Assembly (NCBI RefSeq): GCF_009389715.1
Contig: NC_052397.1
Span: 14,518,129-14,582,128, forward strand
Source: Phoenix dactylifera
Taxonomy: Eukaryota > Streptophyta > Magnoliopsida > Arecales > Arecaceae
Length of the DNA stretch: 64,000 nt
Direction of reading: 5' to 3'
Position numbers and translations under genes: made by a program. The notes under the pieces are model-generated. The model did not search any database. It was not told where the DNA came from and saw nothing but the letters and a program-made list of their open reading frames with translations. Below are positions 24,667 through 37,346 of the stretch, piece by piece; within the stretch, counting starts at the first letter, position 1; each line of letters starts with the position of its first letter.

Positions 24667-26825
24667 TTAGTCTCCTCCAACTCTCTTTTTCAACAATCCA
24701 ACAAAGTCGTCTCTTTCTTCTTGTGTCATGCCTTCTGTGGAGCAATCTCCTACACCCCACTCTGCACCACGCAAGCAATACTTGTCTTCAATTTCCCTCC
24801 GATTCCTGACAATATTAACACAAAGATTTTGTTATTGTAGGTGCATCTGCATTTATAAGTTCTCACAGTGAGTGAAAGGTAAAAACAATCATAAGTTCCC
24901 CGGAAAAAAAAAGGATCAGTCTTCTTGTAACATAATCGATCATGTTGAGATGCTTTTGAGGAACATCTTTGCAGTGGGAGTGGAAACAAGACTTAGCATC
25001 CCAAGTGCTGAATGGACAAGTTTTTTCTCAGGCATGATGGGTTTGCAAAAAGATTTTCACAGAAGCTGAAAATCTTGGCTGCTAAATTGCTGCCGGAATA
25101 ATGGTCAGATGGGAATACATAAGAGGTCTGACAACCATATTACCACTAATGCTGCTGGAATCAACCCTCTAATGCCATGGACAACCAAGAATCTTCCACC
25201 ATTATGAGTTGAAAAAACACTATGGTTATGTCATTTCAAGGACTGACGTATTGTCCATGGGCTCATTAGCAAATAAATTAAAATGCCTGTCATAGCCCCT
25301 CTTGGCAATGGCATCATGGCATGGGAACAGGAGATGGCATCATATCACTAACAGGTTTTTTAAAGATGCCACATAACCCTACCGTCTAGGCTGAAAGTGC
25401 AACATATTTGGTCATAGGAAGTTTGCACTTCGAAGGAAATAATGCATATTGCTTCAGGTTAGCAACTCTGCCCCTTCTGCTGCCACTTAAATACAGTCTA
25501 AGACCCGTAGCTGCAGACACAATGATTAAATTGGTCTATGTCCAGTGCAACAAATGCAAGTATCGCATGGGAGATACCAATGCTTTGAAAAATAATCTTG
25601 CTTTATTCAAGTGAATTCTAAGTGATTGATTAAATTTGACTGGCATGTTCCAAAAAATTCTAGCTCAGAAATACTTATGAGCTCCTTGTGACAAGTGAAT
25701 CCTTTACATATTTAATGCATATAAAGATATGAACAGTAATTAACGTATGCTATATAGACCAGCTTATCATATAAGCTCCTATCATGCGAGACAATCTGAT
25801 GATATTACCTTTCCTTATTCAGTTTAGACCTCTCCAAGAGTTCTTTAAGCACAGTAGATGATTTGAATCTTTTGTCAAACTCAGCGTACTTCTTCTGGTT
25901 TTCCTCTTTAAAAAGCAAAAATATATAATTACTGATTGGATATCTAGAACAAAAAGGGGAACTTGTATTCATTCCAATGGCAGAGCCGAACCATTCCATT
26001 TGTTGAGGAAATCAATTTGAGGTAGCTGGGGGCCAGGAATTGATTCCAAACCTGAGAACCCTGAGAGAATCCCAGCATGCACTGCAATCACCAATAACAC
26101 TAAGAAAATTAATCAACATAGCACCATTAAGTCACTAAGTTATATAGTTCACTGAAATCACCATAACACATAAAAAATTAATCAAAATCGCACAATTAAA
26201 TCACTAAGTTATATAACTTAACACCCTCTCACGTATCTAGACATTTGTCTATCAATGACAAAAGTTGAAAGAAGCCATAAAATATTAAGAAATTTCAATG
26301 AATCAATGATCTTAGCAACCAATATCACCAAACAACATCAATTACTCAGAGAATATTAGCTTTCAGAGTCAAAAAGCAGAACTTAATCGATAGTTTCCTT
26401 TACCCCCAAACAAAAACAAAAAAAACTTATATTCACGTCAAATTTTGAAAGTGATCGAGTCAATATCGCAAATATTCGGCTAAATCAAAGAAAAAAATCA
26501 TAAAAAAGGTGCAAAATCCTCGGAATCTATGAAAAAAAATAACTAGAAGAATAAGTAAAGTTCTCAACTTTAGGAAGCCACGGGCAGGGAATTGAAGCTA
26601 TTAATAGAGTATACCTGGATTGGGCCACAGAAGAATGGCAGCGGAGGCGGCCAAAGGAATAGCCACCTCGAGAGCTCGAGAACGGGGGAGAGAGATGGGC
26701 GAGGCCGAAAGAAACCTATTGGATTCTTGGCGTCGCGTAGCTCTACCGTTTATTTTGGTGCTGCAGGCCTTTACGGAGACTGCGACGGTCGGAAGGCCGG
26801 CGAAGATGGGAGAGGAGAAGGCCAT
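24667..26825 (-). CDS. Conserved plastid-targeted small protein, function unknown
   Basis: Four exons on the minus strand (26825-26615, 26081-25992, 25905-25809, 24805-24667) join in phase into 178 residues ending in TAA. Residues 1-50 are Ser/Arg/Ala-rich with few acids, like a chloroplast transit peptide. A hydrophobic stretch follows (EVAIPLAASAAILLW), then VHA, which resembles a thylakoid-processing AxA site. I infer, without proof, delivery to the thylakoid lumen or membrane. The remaining ~105 residues hold motifs I recall from a conserved plant family: GLESIPGPQLPQIDFLNKWN, EENQKKYAEFD, and EDKYCLRGAEWGVGDC with two cysteines. I do not know its biochemical role. The last exon is short and is missed by simple open-frame searches. 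A MITE sits about 200 bp upstream of the start codon. Confidence 0.87.
26081..26220. repeat. ~70-bp tandem duplication at an intron end
   Basis: Two diverged copies (about 26081-26149 and 26150-26220) share 'atcaccataacac'-like and 'taagtcactaagttatata'-like phrases. They abut the acceptor of exon 2 of the plastid-protein gene. Confidence 0.65.
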
Positions 26826-27031
26826 GGACGAAGAAGAGAGTATGGCTTCTTCTTCCCTGCAGCTGGCCTTGGATGCTTGAGCTGGCGACCAGTTAAAGAC
26901 TGAAGCTTTTTCTCATGGAGTGCTGGCGAGAGAGAAGACAGGATGATACTTGGTGGGTTTCCGTGAACCACATGTAACAAACGATAGGCTTTTTCACGCA
27001 CGGGTTAAGGGGGAAGAAGTGGGGGAATTAA

Positions 27032-27053
27032 CGGCTCGTTTGGTTCGCGACGG

Positions 27054-27096
<43 letters not shown>

Positions 27097-27415
27097 TATT
27101 TATTTTATTTTATTTTAGTTAGTTAGAGTTTTCAACCGAGAGATAGAAAAATAGTATTTTTTTTAAAAAATAAAATATTTATATTTTAAAAAAATATAAA
27201 TATTTTTTTATTAATGATATAATAGATGTTTTTTTTATATTTTTTTAGAAAAATAGATGTCCGATCAAACATAAGTCATTATATAATGCACCACTTTTTT
27301 ATAGTCAACTAAATCTGCCACAACTATTATTTTCAGGCATTATATTTCTAGAATTTAGTATCCTAAAAGAAATATTTTCGAGAGAAAAAATTATTTCTTC
27401 GAACCAAACGAATTC
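27032..27415. mobile_element. Tourist-like MITE (PIF/Harbinger type)
   Basis: The ends CGGCTCGTTTGGTTCG and (reverse complement) GAATTCGTTTGGTTCG are inverted repeats. They are flanked on both sides by TAA, the 3-bp target duplication typical of Tourist/PIF-Harbinger elements. The interior is AT-rich, begins with an (ATT)n run at 27055-27096 and has no coding capacity. It lies in the promoter region of the plastid-protein gene. Confidence 0.72.
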
Positions 27416-27648
27416 TAAATATTTGGCTACATCTAAAAAGCTCTCTCATTTTCTTTATCATCTTAAATATTGGTAATATAAAGTTGCAACAATTTCCGGC
27501 AGGCCACATTTGTTATTAGGATAGATAATGTGAAAAATAATAGTAGCTATTATTTGTATTATTTTCTGTTATTTCCCATTGTAATGAATTATTATAACGT
27601 GAATAAAGAACAGAAAAGTTCAACTCTATATTCTTTAGACTTGGTAAC

Positions 27649-28323
27649 TGTTGTGGTTCAAATTTGGCCCGAGGGTGACCACGCCGGTAGAGTCGAGGGA
27701 GCCGCCGGTTGTTGAAAGAAGGAGACGGGAGCCAATGCCTGCGCGACGGCCACGAACCTGCACAAAACCTCACCGGTGTTTCTGCTAAGGACCTTCCGAT
27801 GATCAAGTTAGAATGGGATAAATTTGGTTCAGCCAAAAAGTCCCTTATAAGTTACCAAACCAAGCTATTTATAGTCCCGGTGGAGAGGCCCAAGTGGCAG
27901 AGGCACTGTCAGCCCTTATCATGAGGGGGCGTGGCTCTGAGCCGGATGACGCGCAGCTTAGGCTGGTTGGTGGCATGTAGTACTGCCCGTTTTTTAGAAC
28001 GGTAGAGTGTTGACAATTACAGCAAGGTATGGCCGGAGTAATCAAGGTATCGAGGTGGAGCGCCCCGAGCTCGAAGGTCGGGGCGTACTACTGAGGTAAA
28101 CGCCCCGAGCTTGATCGGAGCGGGTCGGCGAATACTGGAGGCACTCCGAACTTGGGCAGGAAAGTCGGCGAATATTTGAAGCTGGTAGAACTTTTGGCGG
28201 AATTCGAAGTCGAACTAACTCTGGACCAAAGTGAGGATTCAACCGGTTGACGTTAACGTTTATTGGGCCGAAACTGGGCGGCCTTTTAGCTGTGGGCTGG
28301 ACGATCCATTTTGCCCCCCATCA
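27649..28323. mobile_element. Solo LTR of an LTR retrotransposon
   Basis: The 675-bp segment starts TGTTGTGG and ends CCCCATCA. It is flanked by a perfect 5-bp target-site duplication, GTAAC, at 27644-27648 and 28324-28328. It is clearly more GC-rich than its surroundings. A TATA-like CTATTTATAG in the middle would be the former promoter. No internal region or second LTR is present, so this is a solo LTR left by recombination between the two ends. The superfamily (Ty1 or Ty3) cannot be told from the LTR alone. Confidence 0.85.
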
Positions 28324-28328
28324 GTAAC

Positions 28329-29845
28329 CATTTAATCACCATCTTTAAATTGGGTGATGTTATATGGTCAAGAAATCATGATGAGCTGAACCGAAAAGGT
28401 TGTGAGAACTTTCAAGTAAAATACTATATCGAAATAGGTCAAATCGAGGCTTTTAAAAATTATGTAAACATTGAAACTTGAAGGATAATTACTAGGGTTT
28501 TGTGGTGGTGAAGATTAGGAGCTCTCACCTTGGTTCTCTCTACATTATTGTATGAAGAAAGAGAAGAGAAATATGGCAATGGTGGGAATATAAATATAAG
28601 GTGAGGCTAACATTTTTAATTACAGGCTAGATTGTAATGCCCATACACTAATGGATTTATATGGAGAATACTACTGCTAAATGCCAAGCATTTGATCTTG
28701 ATCGACTAATGGTAAATAAAGGATGAGGATACACAACTATATCTCAGGCGGACACATGCATAAATTTTCTTTATGGATGTAAATCTGCACAAAAAATAAA
28801 CAAATGGTCATCTACATTCATGATATGGAAATTGATAGTGCTAGGAGATTGGTTATGTGCATATGGAAAGTTCATCTATCACATGATATAACAAGATCGA
28901 TTTCATTGCTAGAATTGATGCAATTAGTTGATTGTGCAGTTATCAACTAAATATGAGTGGGCTTAGACAATCAAAGCATTTTTCATGGATGTGGCATCAT
29001 TTATGTAAGCAAATGTGTGAAGATAATCATCTAGTTAGCATATCTAGGGTCCTTCATGATTACTACTAGATTTTGATGAATTTTCAGGCACTAATGACAA
29101 TTGGAAATGGGAATGGCCCAATGATGTTGGTGCAACCTCTTTTTTTATAGAAAGCAAAAAGAGTCTCTTTTTTTTTTTTTAGGATGGTTTAAATTGGCGA
29201 AAATTGGAGAAGCATGCTAGTTTTTCACAATCCTTTGTAAGAATGCATCAATTGGTGGCAATGAACATTATTGTAAAATCTATTTTGCTACGTTAGATAA
29301 TCAAACCTAATTTGTAATTAACAAGTAAATATATTAAAAAAAAATAATGCACCTTTAGTTGTCGATCTATGCGTTCTTCTCTAAAAAATAAGCCATTGTA
29401 TCAATATCTAATAGTTCAAATCATTGTTTTTTATTAAAAACAGAAAAAGCTGTCTCCATATGCATCCATGAAAATATAGTTCATCCTATATTTACCCTCT
29501 TAAATCACTGTTTGCATGTATGCCTTTCAAACCATCTTATTTTTACAATAATACAATACTCTTCTTGTTAAAATATTGACTATACGTGTTAAAAAAATAA
29601 TTGTTTCAAATGTATAAAAGGTCATTGTTACCCTTTTTTTTGTGTGTTAATACTCCAAAAAAAATTAACATTTAATTTATATGGTAAGAGCTATATTTTT
29701 GTAGAAATTTAATGTAAAACGATAGAAAAATTATTTTATTCATAAAAAAGTTATTTATTAAGGGTCATGATAAAAAATTCCAAGTGCATGGGTCTCCCTG
29801 GCAAATTTGATATGATAATGAGATAGGTCTGGTTCTAGGGAAAGG
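28329..29845. other. Intergenic region, nothing recognised
   Basis: AT-rich sequence with poly(A/T) runs between the solo LTR and the methyltransferase gene. No gene, RNA or delimited repeat was seen. The proximal part must hold the promoter of the downstream gene. Confidence 0.5.
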
Positions 29846-30016
29846 ATGGACCCGAGTCTTGCCGGCATGGTCCGGTCCGACCGCGTACCACATGAACCGG
29901 TTCGGGTTCAGGACCGGCCCATAACCCAGACCCACCTCGCCCGAGCACCATTAACGGTCGAACGCGAAACCCTATCCGAACCCCGCGCTCCCCGTCTCTC
30001 TCCTCCCCAGTTTCAA

Positions 30017-33000
30017 ATGAGCGCCTGCAAAACCCTAGCTCGCACCTCCTTCTTCTCCTTGGAATCCAAGATTCGGAGACCCAGAAGAGCTCTCCATTCC
30101 AATTCCTCCGCTCTTAGCTTCGCCTCTCTCCCCTCCTCCCCTCTCCGCTTCCCCCTTGGCCTCCTAGGTCTAAGGTTCAATGGAACCCAACCCTACTGTG
30201 CCGAAGCCGCCGTCGATCGATTGGACGACTCCGGAGACTCGTCGGAGGACACCGTGGAGGAATTACTGTCGAAAGGAGACCGGATCGAGCGGCTGATGAA
30301 GATGGATCGGAGGTTGGAGCCCGAGCAAGGGCGGACCCGGTGGTTTCCCTATCTCGATCTCTTTAGGTCTGGGACGGCGTCGCTGAGGAGCGAGGAGATT
30401 ATAGCGGCGCTGGATTCGTATATATTGGAGGCGAGGAAGGAGAGGATAAGGAGGGTGGTGGAGAATCGGAGCTATTCGGTGTGTTTGGTGGTTGAAGGCC
30501 TGACAGATTATGGGAATGTGTCAGCTGCGCTCCGTTCGGCAGATGCTCTTGGGATTCAATCGGTTCATGTGATTTCAAGCGATAACCGAAAAAGGTGCAG
30601 CATAATTTGAGGTGAAAGCACTCTTTTTTCGTTCAATGTTAAGGAGTTGGGTTGGTCTGAAAAGTTTTCTTCTCCATATGAAATCATAAAAATGGAGTCT
30701 TTATTTGATAGTTTTGAGATTAAGGAACCTTACAAGTTACAAGCCCCATAACACGTAAGAATTGATTTTTTTTTCTATGGTAATGTGTAGATTGTCTGGC
30801 TTCAGACGGTGTGGCTGACACTGAAATATAATTTATGCTGCTTCAGGTATAGAGATAATCGCCATGTCAGCATGGGTGCTGAGAAGTGGCTGGACATCGA
30901 GCTCTGGAATTCACCAATGCAGTGCTTCACGGCTTTGAGAAAGCGTGGTTATCGCATTGCAACTACTCATTTGGGAAATGATTCGGTATTGATAGCTGTT
31001 TCATGTCATTTTCAATCTATTTCTTTTTTCCCCTCACATGACAATATTCTTTTTTAAGAGTTTGTATTTGTGTTTGATTATCATACCATACCAGCAGTAA
31101 ACAAAATGTCATTGATGATTAGAGGTCAGAGTTGTTTATATGCTACAAAATTGTTGTTTGGTAAGTTAGCGAATTAAAACTATTCTTAGACTTCCCTCAT
31201 TGAATTGTTATTATTTGAACTGATATTAGCAGGACATGCAAATGAACTGTTATTTAACATGTAATACATTTCCAAATGTGCACTAGAGCTCTGATTGCAC
31301 CAATTTTACCATCCTATGGAGCTTATGTTCCATAATTTGCAATTTGGCTCACCACAGAATGCATCATCCATGTGATGCTTTCGATATATAAGAATACCCT
31401 TGAACTAAATTATATATATATATATATATATATACACCTCCCATTTGTTGCACATCAACTAAAGTAGCATACATTTTATTTCTTTTAATGAATCTGCTCT
31501 AAGGTCAACCTAGCGTCATGTCGCCATTTTTTAATATATTCATGTTTAACAGTTTCCAGATAGATATTAAACCAACATAGATTCTTACTTGACCTAGGAG
31601 GTGATATAAAGTCAGTTTAATATTCTAATTATGTAAAAATTAACAAACTCTAATTTTATTTATTTATTTTGGCTAAATATGGTCTAGGATTTTGCTGTTA
31701 ACATATAATCTTACCAGTAAGTTACCTAATTTCTGTACTCTGAGATGTTAATTATTTTTGTTAACTATATTATGTTTATAAGTTAAGCAATAGATGCATA
31801 TATTATAAATGCCATATTAGCATGTAAATGCATATTCTTGTTATTTTCATTTCTTTTTTTGAAAATGAGTTGCTCAAAATTTTTTGTTTCTTAGATACAC
31901 AAATGACTTTTTGACTGTTTTGTAGGTTTCTGTTTATGAGTTGGATTGGTCGTGTCCTACTGCTATAGTTGTTGGAAATGAACATATGTAAGTTTCAAAA
32001 TCTGGCCTCTGGGAGTATTCTTGACGTAGGTCAAGAGACTATCTGTCAAATATTTCAATTCTAGAAATCAAAATTCAGTCAGCAATTTGAGGTGCCAAAA
32101 CAAAGCATATTTCATAATATTATAGTCTATAATGCTGCATGTAATAGCACTAGTGCTAAAAATGAGATACAAGGAGCTCAAATGAATTAAAGCTGTTTAA
32201 AGGAAGCTTGAGTTGATGATTCTTGAAAGAAACTGGTTTCTTTTATGATCTTAATGATGATCCTGTTGGGCATAATGTGATAGTATAAATGGGTGATAAT
32301 GCCAAAAGCAGTTGCATCTCCCAAGTTTGACCAAGTTTCGGTGGTTATAGCCTGATGTAAGCTATGGCTTGAATTCTACAGTTTTTGACCAAGTTTGAGC
32401 TATGATCTTATAATTTTGAATGTGCAAGGCCAGGGCCTGTCCTAACGGCATTTATTGGTCAGTGCTTCCATGTAAAGTTAATGCTTTCTGCTTTGAGTTT
32501 TCAATTGACTAGGATTTTTTTTGAATTTTTATTTTTAACATGGTCTCTAGTATTTAACACAATAATAATAACAATTAGTATTCAATAGGAATCACTATTT
32601 GTAGATTGAGATTTTATCCGATTGACATGTAGCTGTTGAAGTAGAGTTCAGGATATGCCAGTCCTTACCAAGTGTCTTTGATATCCAGTTTTTTAAATTC
32701 ATCATAAGAATTTCTGATACCTCATCAGGCAATACTGTTCCACTTTCTGTTGCATGAATAAAATATGGACAGTACTTTTCTGCTTATATGTTTTCTGGAT
32801 TCTTGCATTCTTCACTTGGTTGTACTGCTGCTTCTCTATTCATAACTGTAATTTTGCAAATCATCAATGATGATACTTTTCATCTTTATTATCAATTAGC
32901 TTGGTCTCCACTTGCACCTAAAACTAGGCTGTTGTGTCTCTTCAAACATTGTCGTATTGCTAGTTTCGGTGATAGTTGTCATTGTCTTGCTGTTCTTTTT

Positions 33001-34506
33001 CCACATCATGATTCCTACTCTGCTAGATACCAAACAAACTGTTCTAAGGAATGACATAAGCTTATGAGTCCTTTTTTTTTGTTTTTTCATTATAAGCTTT
33101 AGAACCACTTTTTCAGATGTTATTTCAACAATTATAAAAGTTAGGGCTATCATTGCTATGTGACTAATTTTTCCTTTTTTTCTGAAATGATTTGTATTCT
33201 TATCAGATCCTTCACATGTCTGATTGCAGGGGTATAAGTGATGATGCTCTGCAACTATCTGACTTGCACTGTAGCATTCCAATGAAAGGCATGGTGGATT
33301 CTTTCAATGTCTCTGTCGCTGCAGGCATTCTCATGCACCATGCTGTATGTGACAGGGTTTCTCGCCTGGTATGAATGTTAATATACCTGTCCCTCAATTG
33401 AAGCTATGCAAAAAATAATTCGCCATTTTTTTTTAATAACCTTAAGAAAGTTGCATATGATATTGATATCTCACAACTTGGATGCTATGTACCATATGTT
33501 ACATGTAATCAAATTGAGAATCCAATCAACGGATGCCCTTAAAGTGAAGGAAGGATTTATTTTTTTTGTTTAAAAACTGTCAATTATTTGACATTTTTCA
33601 GCCCTTCTACTCTTTCAACATATTATAATAGCTTCCTACTGCCTATTAAATGAATTATCTAGCTTTAACTTACAATCTGTTCAATCCGTGTGATTGGCTG
33701 GATAAGTTGTAAGATATGTCGAAGTTTATATTTTTGAATGGCTATCAAACTTGATGTGTGACCCTCGTAATTGGTGTCTAAGTCTTGATCAATACCAGTC
33801 AAATAGGAGAGCCTTGCATGAAACAAGAAAACCATCTGGGAAGTCAGAGGCTACCATATTGGATCAGTAAGCCAATTCTCAAACTTGGACCCTCCTTTTT
33901 TTTTATTTTATTCCAACTCACGAGCTGTTCTAATTAAGCCTGAAGGAAAACAGTGGTAAAGAATGTAACAGCACATTCTCTTAGGTAGTGCTTTATTTGC
34001 TGTTTGAGGATATATCTGGTTCAGAGCCAAATGATGATCATATGTTCATTTTCTATTTTTTAGCTTGAAAAATAAAGATGTTTTTTTCCATGTTTCTGCC
34101 CTATTTATTTGTATAAATCATCAGTCATGCCCGCATATAATATCTACTTTCTGAAGTGTCTAAATGATGTATCACCAAAGCCCGGTAGCAGTTATTTGTG
34201 AACAGAACTTAAAGTTACTCTACTGAGATTTTGAGGAAATAAGCTAAAATGCTCCTGTCAAATAATAACAACCAGCTTTATATCTTGATTACTATCACTC
34301 AAAACATTTTTATTTGATCATGAATGCTGAATAAAATTTTCATCCTGAATCTGTATATTTATCTGCAGGGTCGGCATGGTGATTTGACACCTGAAGAAAG
34401 TCAGATCCTACATGCAGAATTTTTCTTGCGCCATAGAGAGAGTACCATTAGCATTATTCATGAGTATGCAAAACGGAAGGTGGATAAGTTTGCAAGGAAA
34501 GTTTGA
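30017..34506 (+). CDS. SpoU/TrmH-family tRNA 2'-O-methyltransferase, organelle-targeted
   Basis: Five exons (30017-30594, 30847-30985, 31926-31987, 33230-33368, 34369-34506) join in phase to 351 residues. I chose the ATG at 30017 because it starts a typical transit peptide (MSACKTLARTSFFSLESK, Ser/Arg/Leu-rich). An in-frame ATG at 29846 would add 57 residues of unlikely sequence. SPOUT motif 1 is NVSAALRSADALGIQSVHVI with its conserved Arg. Motif 2 is IVVGNEHMGIS and motif 3 is SIPMKGMVDSFNVSVAAGI. These build the trefoil-knot AdoMet site. The segment GYRIATTHLGNDSV before motif 2 matches bacterial TrmH, which makes Gm18 in tRNAs, so a tRNA Gm18-type activity in plastid or mitochondrion is likely but inferred. 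Confidence 0.93.
31411..31434. repeat. (TA)12 microsatellite
   Basis: Uninterrupted TA dinucleotides in intron 2 of the methyltransferase gene. Confidence 0.95.
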
Positions 34507-37346
34507 AAAGAGAAGAAATAAGAAACATTGATGCTTAGCTTTGACAATGGAACACTATCCTGGTATATTTTCTGGGAAAAAATATTTTGTGTTTTTCATT
34601 GATATGTTTGTTTAGATGCCCTTCAAGTGAATCATTGCAAGTTCTCTATTCTGTATTGGCTGGCACAGTTTAAATCCTCAATATGAAAAAACAATTTTGA
34701 GAAAGGAAAGGAAGAACTCTTGGCCTAGTGGTTTTAGGATGGCATATTTGGCCTTGACTAATTACTGATTCAGTTATTTGGGCAGAGGAGACTTCTAGAA
34801 TGCTGAATGAGGCAGATGAGAACGCCCAATGAATCTCATAATCTCTTCAGTGGAATAGATGGACAAATGCATGTGTAATTGTACACTCTAGTTGGTTTAC
34901 TGATCATGCATGGTAAATTCAATTAATCAAATGTTCATCTTGTTTACCAGTAAATAAGTACATAGATAAATAAACCAAAATTTAATCAATGGCCTGAAGA
35001 TTGGTAAAACCCCTTCATTTTAGTTGAGGGAAAAAAGATAACAATTTTTTTAATACATTTTTTACAATATTTAGACATCATACGGTAATAAAGAGAAATT
35101 AGTTGCTAGCTGTGTGCATGATCTGGATTCTATGACATCAGATATTTTATAGACTCCAATACATAGGTGGGGGAATTACTGTTTTGACTTCTGACAAATA
35201 TGTTTGTTGGATTTTGGAATCCATGTTGAGATGGAATACTTAGATACTGAATCTGCAATGTGATGTATTCCAACCATTGTGGCATTAACTATGCATTGTG
35301 CAATGCAAGCGGTGCTAAAAAAGGATCTCAAATTTTACTTATATTCTCTCCTAGAGTATATGGCATATCGCAATGTAATTTTGATTTCATGATTTTCCTG
35401 TTGTAGGAGTTATGCTAGCAGTTATTTGTGTCAGCATGCCATTTGTTCGTATTACATCAGCACTGATGATTTCACTAATATGATTCTTTTGGTTGCAATT
35501 CTCATTTTCTCCATGTATGCTTTTGTTTAGGATTTCGAATGTGGATGACTCCTTTGCTAGAATATTCGAATTTGGAAGTTGATGCACTCTCTGCGAGCAA
35601 ATGGGAGCAGACTGCTGTTTTTGTAGACTAGATTAGATAGTCAATCACTGATCAATGAAGAAATTATCAGCTCATAATCTTCTTTGTATTGTATGAATTA
35701 CATGGCATTTCTTAATTGAGATTACTTGATAGTCTTGTTCTAGTTGGGTTGTATGTCGGATATACTTTTTTTGAGTGTTGCAACAGTATTCAAAGTTGCG
35801 ATTGGTGCCTTGTGTTTACAAGAATTGCCATAGTGCACTTAATGAAAAACTCTTTCTTGAAGTTAGGTGAATATGTTAGATACAGGGAAGCACAGAAAAA
35901 GCATGGTTTGAGCTGTTCCATTAAGCAGGAAGTTTTTAATAACATGCGGACGATGTGTGTCAGCAGATGCATGGAAGTACTGATGCATTGCCTTCTTATT
36001 ATTGGAGGAACTGTCTTCATTATGATTCGCTCTGATCTAACTTCTAAGTTTTGTAATATCTGAAAGTCAGGTCTCTGGATAGCCTATGAAACACTATATT
36101 GCTGCTCCATCATGATAATGATCATGATCATACTCTTCATTCTCCAATGGTTGCCTTTTCTCTTGCTATTTAAGTTTTCTAACCATTCACAGCTATGAAC
36201 TTTCGTGGTAACTGGCCATGAGAAAATTACAACTTTCGACAGTGGCCAATGAATGCTAAAGTTTTCCAATCTTCAGGCCATCTATTAATTTTTTGTTCAG
36301 GCCATTGTTTAATTTCCGACCATCAATCAATGTTTCAAGTATTCAACCTATTGATAATGTTGTTCACAGATCAGGTACTTGTCTATTCCGTGGATATTAT
36401 GTGCTATATTCTCTCTCTCACTCTCTCTCTCAAAAAAAAAGAATATTATGTGCTATAGGTTTCTGTTACCTGAAATTGCTTCGGCTACACATTCTATTCA
36501 AATAAAAGGATGGCATCTGAAAATATGTGTAGATGAAATTATATAGTTAACTGTTTGTAGCTTCTGAGTCATGAGATCTCATCAAAAGGTCTCCACTATG
36601 TCATAAAGAAGGCATTGTGGAATATTTGAAACAGGAGGTTGATCCTGGTATTCTGGCCCAGGGATGCCTATTTCAGACAAACAATTGTTTGCAAACCTGG
36701 AATCCCTAAATACCCAACTCTTTAAGTTTTAAAGTAATTCTCTAGTGATAAAATAAGCTGACAAACTGCTGACTCTTCGACATATTTGCAAGATCTGGTG
36801 CAAGTGTTTCGCAGAAGGTTTCCTTCAATGTGGCAGGCCATAGACATGGAGCTAATGAAGTTCAACAAATTTGATATGCAAGTTGGTTCCCTTCTCTACA
36901 AATATAAAAGACTATCTTAAGATGAAGAATCTCTGGAAAAAAAATGGAATGAAGAACATACAAGAATCCTTAGCAAAAAAAAAAAGAAAAAGGAACATAC
37001 AAGAACCCAAGCATCTAATGCAAGCTCTCCTGTTTGATGGCAACTAGCACACTTTTGCAAGCTGAAGTGGACACAAACACCAGTGGCTATCAAAGAAACC
37101 ATAACTGCTGCAAAATTGCTCACCAGAGAGGAATTCAAATTGATATATAACCCTGCTCTCCTGCAAAATACCAGCAAAAGGAGAATGAGAGATTAATTGA
37201 TTTCTTTGAAAAATTTCTTTGGGCAAATGTAGCCCATGTACAAGTAAGAGAAGTTAAAAGACACAAGCAGGAATCCTGCCAACATCCATAAAAGCAGCAT
37301 GTTGGTGGGCAATGAGAGAGATAGCAATTCTGCAATGAGAGAACAA
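34507..37346. other. Intergenic region between the methyltransferase gene and MIR398
   Basis: It contains the methyltransferase 3' UTR and AT-rich sequence. A 115-codon plus-strand frame at 35716-36063 shows no recognisable domain, and I do not call it a gene. The part next to the MIR398 hairpin (about 36900-37346) is probably the 3' portion of the primary microRNA transcript. Confidence 0.5.

Noticed and set aside
35716-36063. A 115-codon plus-strand open frame
   Set aside because: No domain, no conserved motif and no promoter or splice context; probably chance in 3' flanking DNA.
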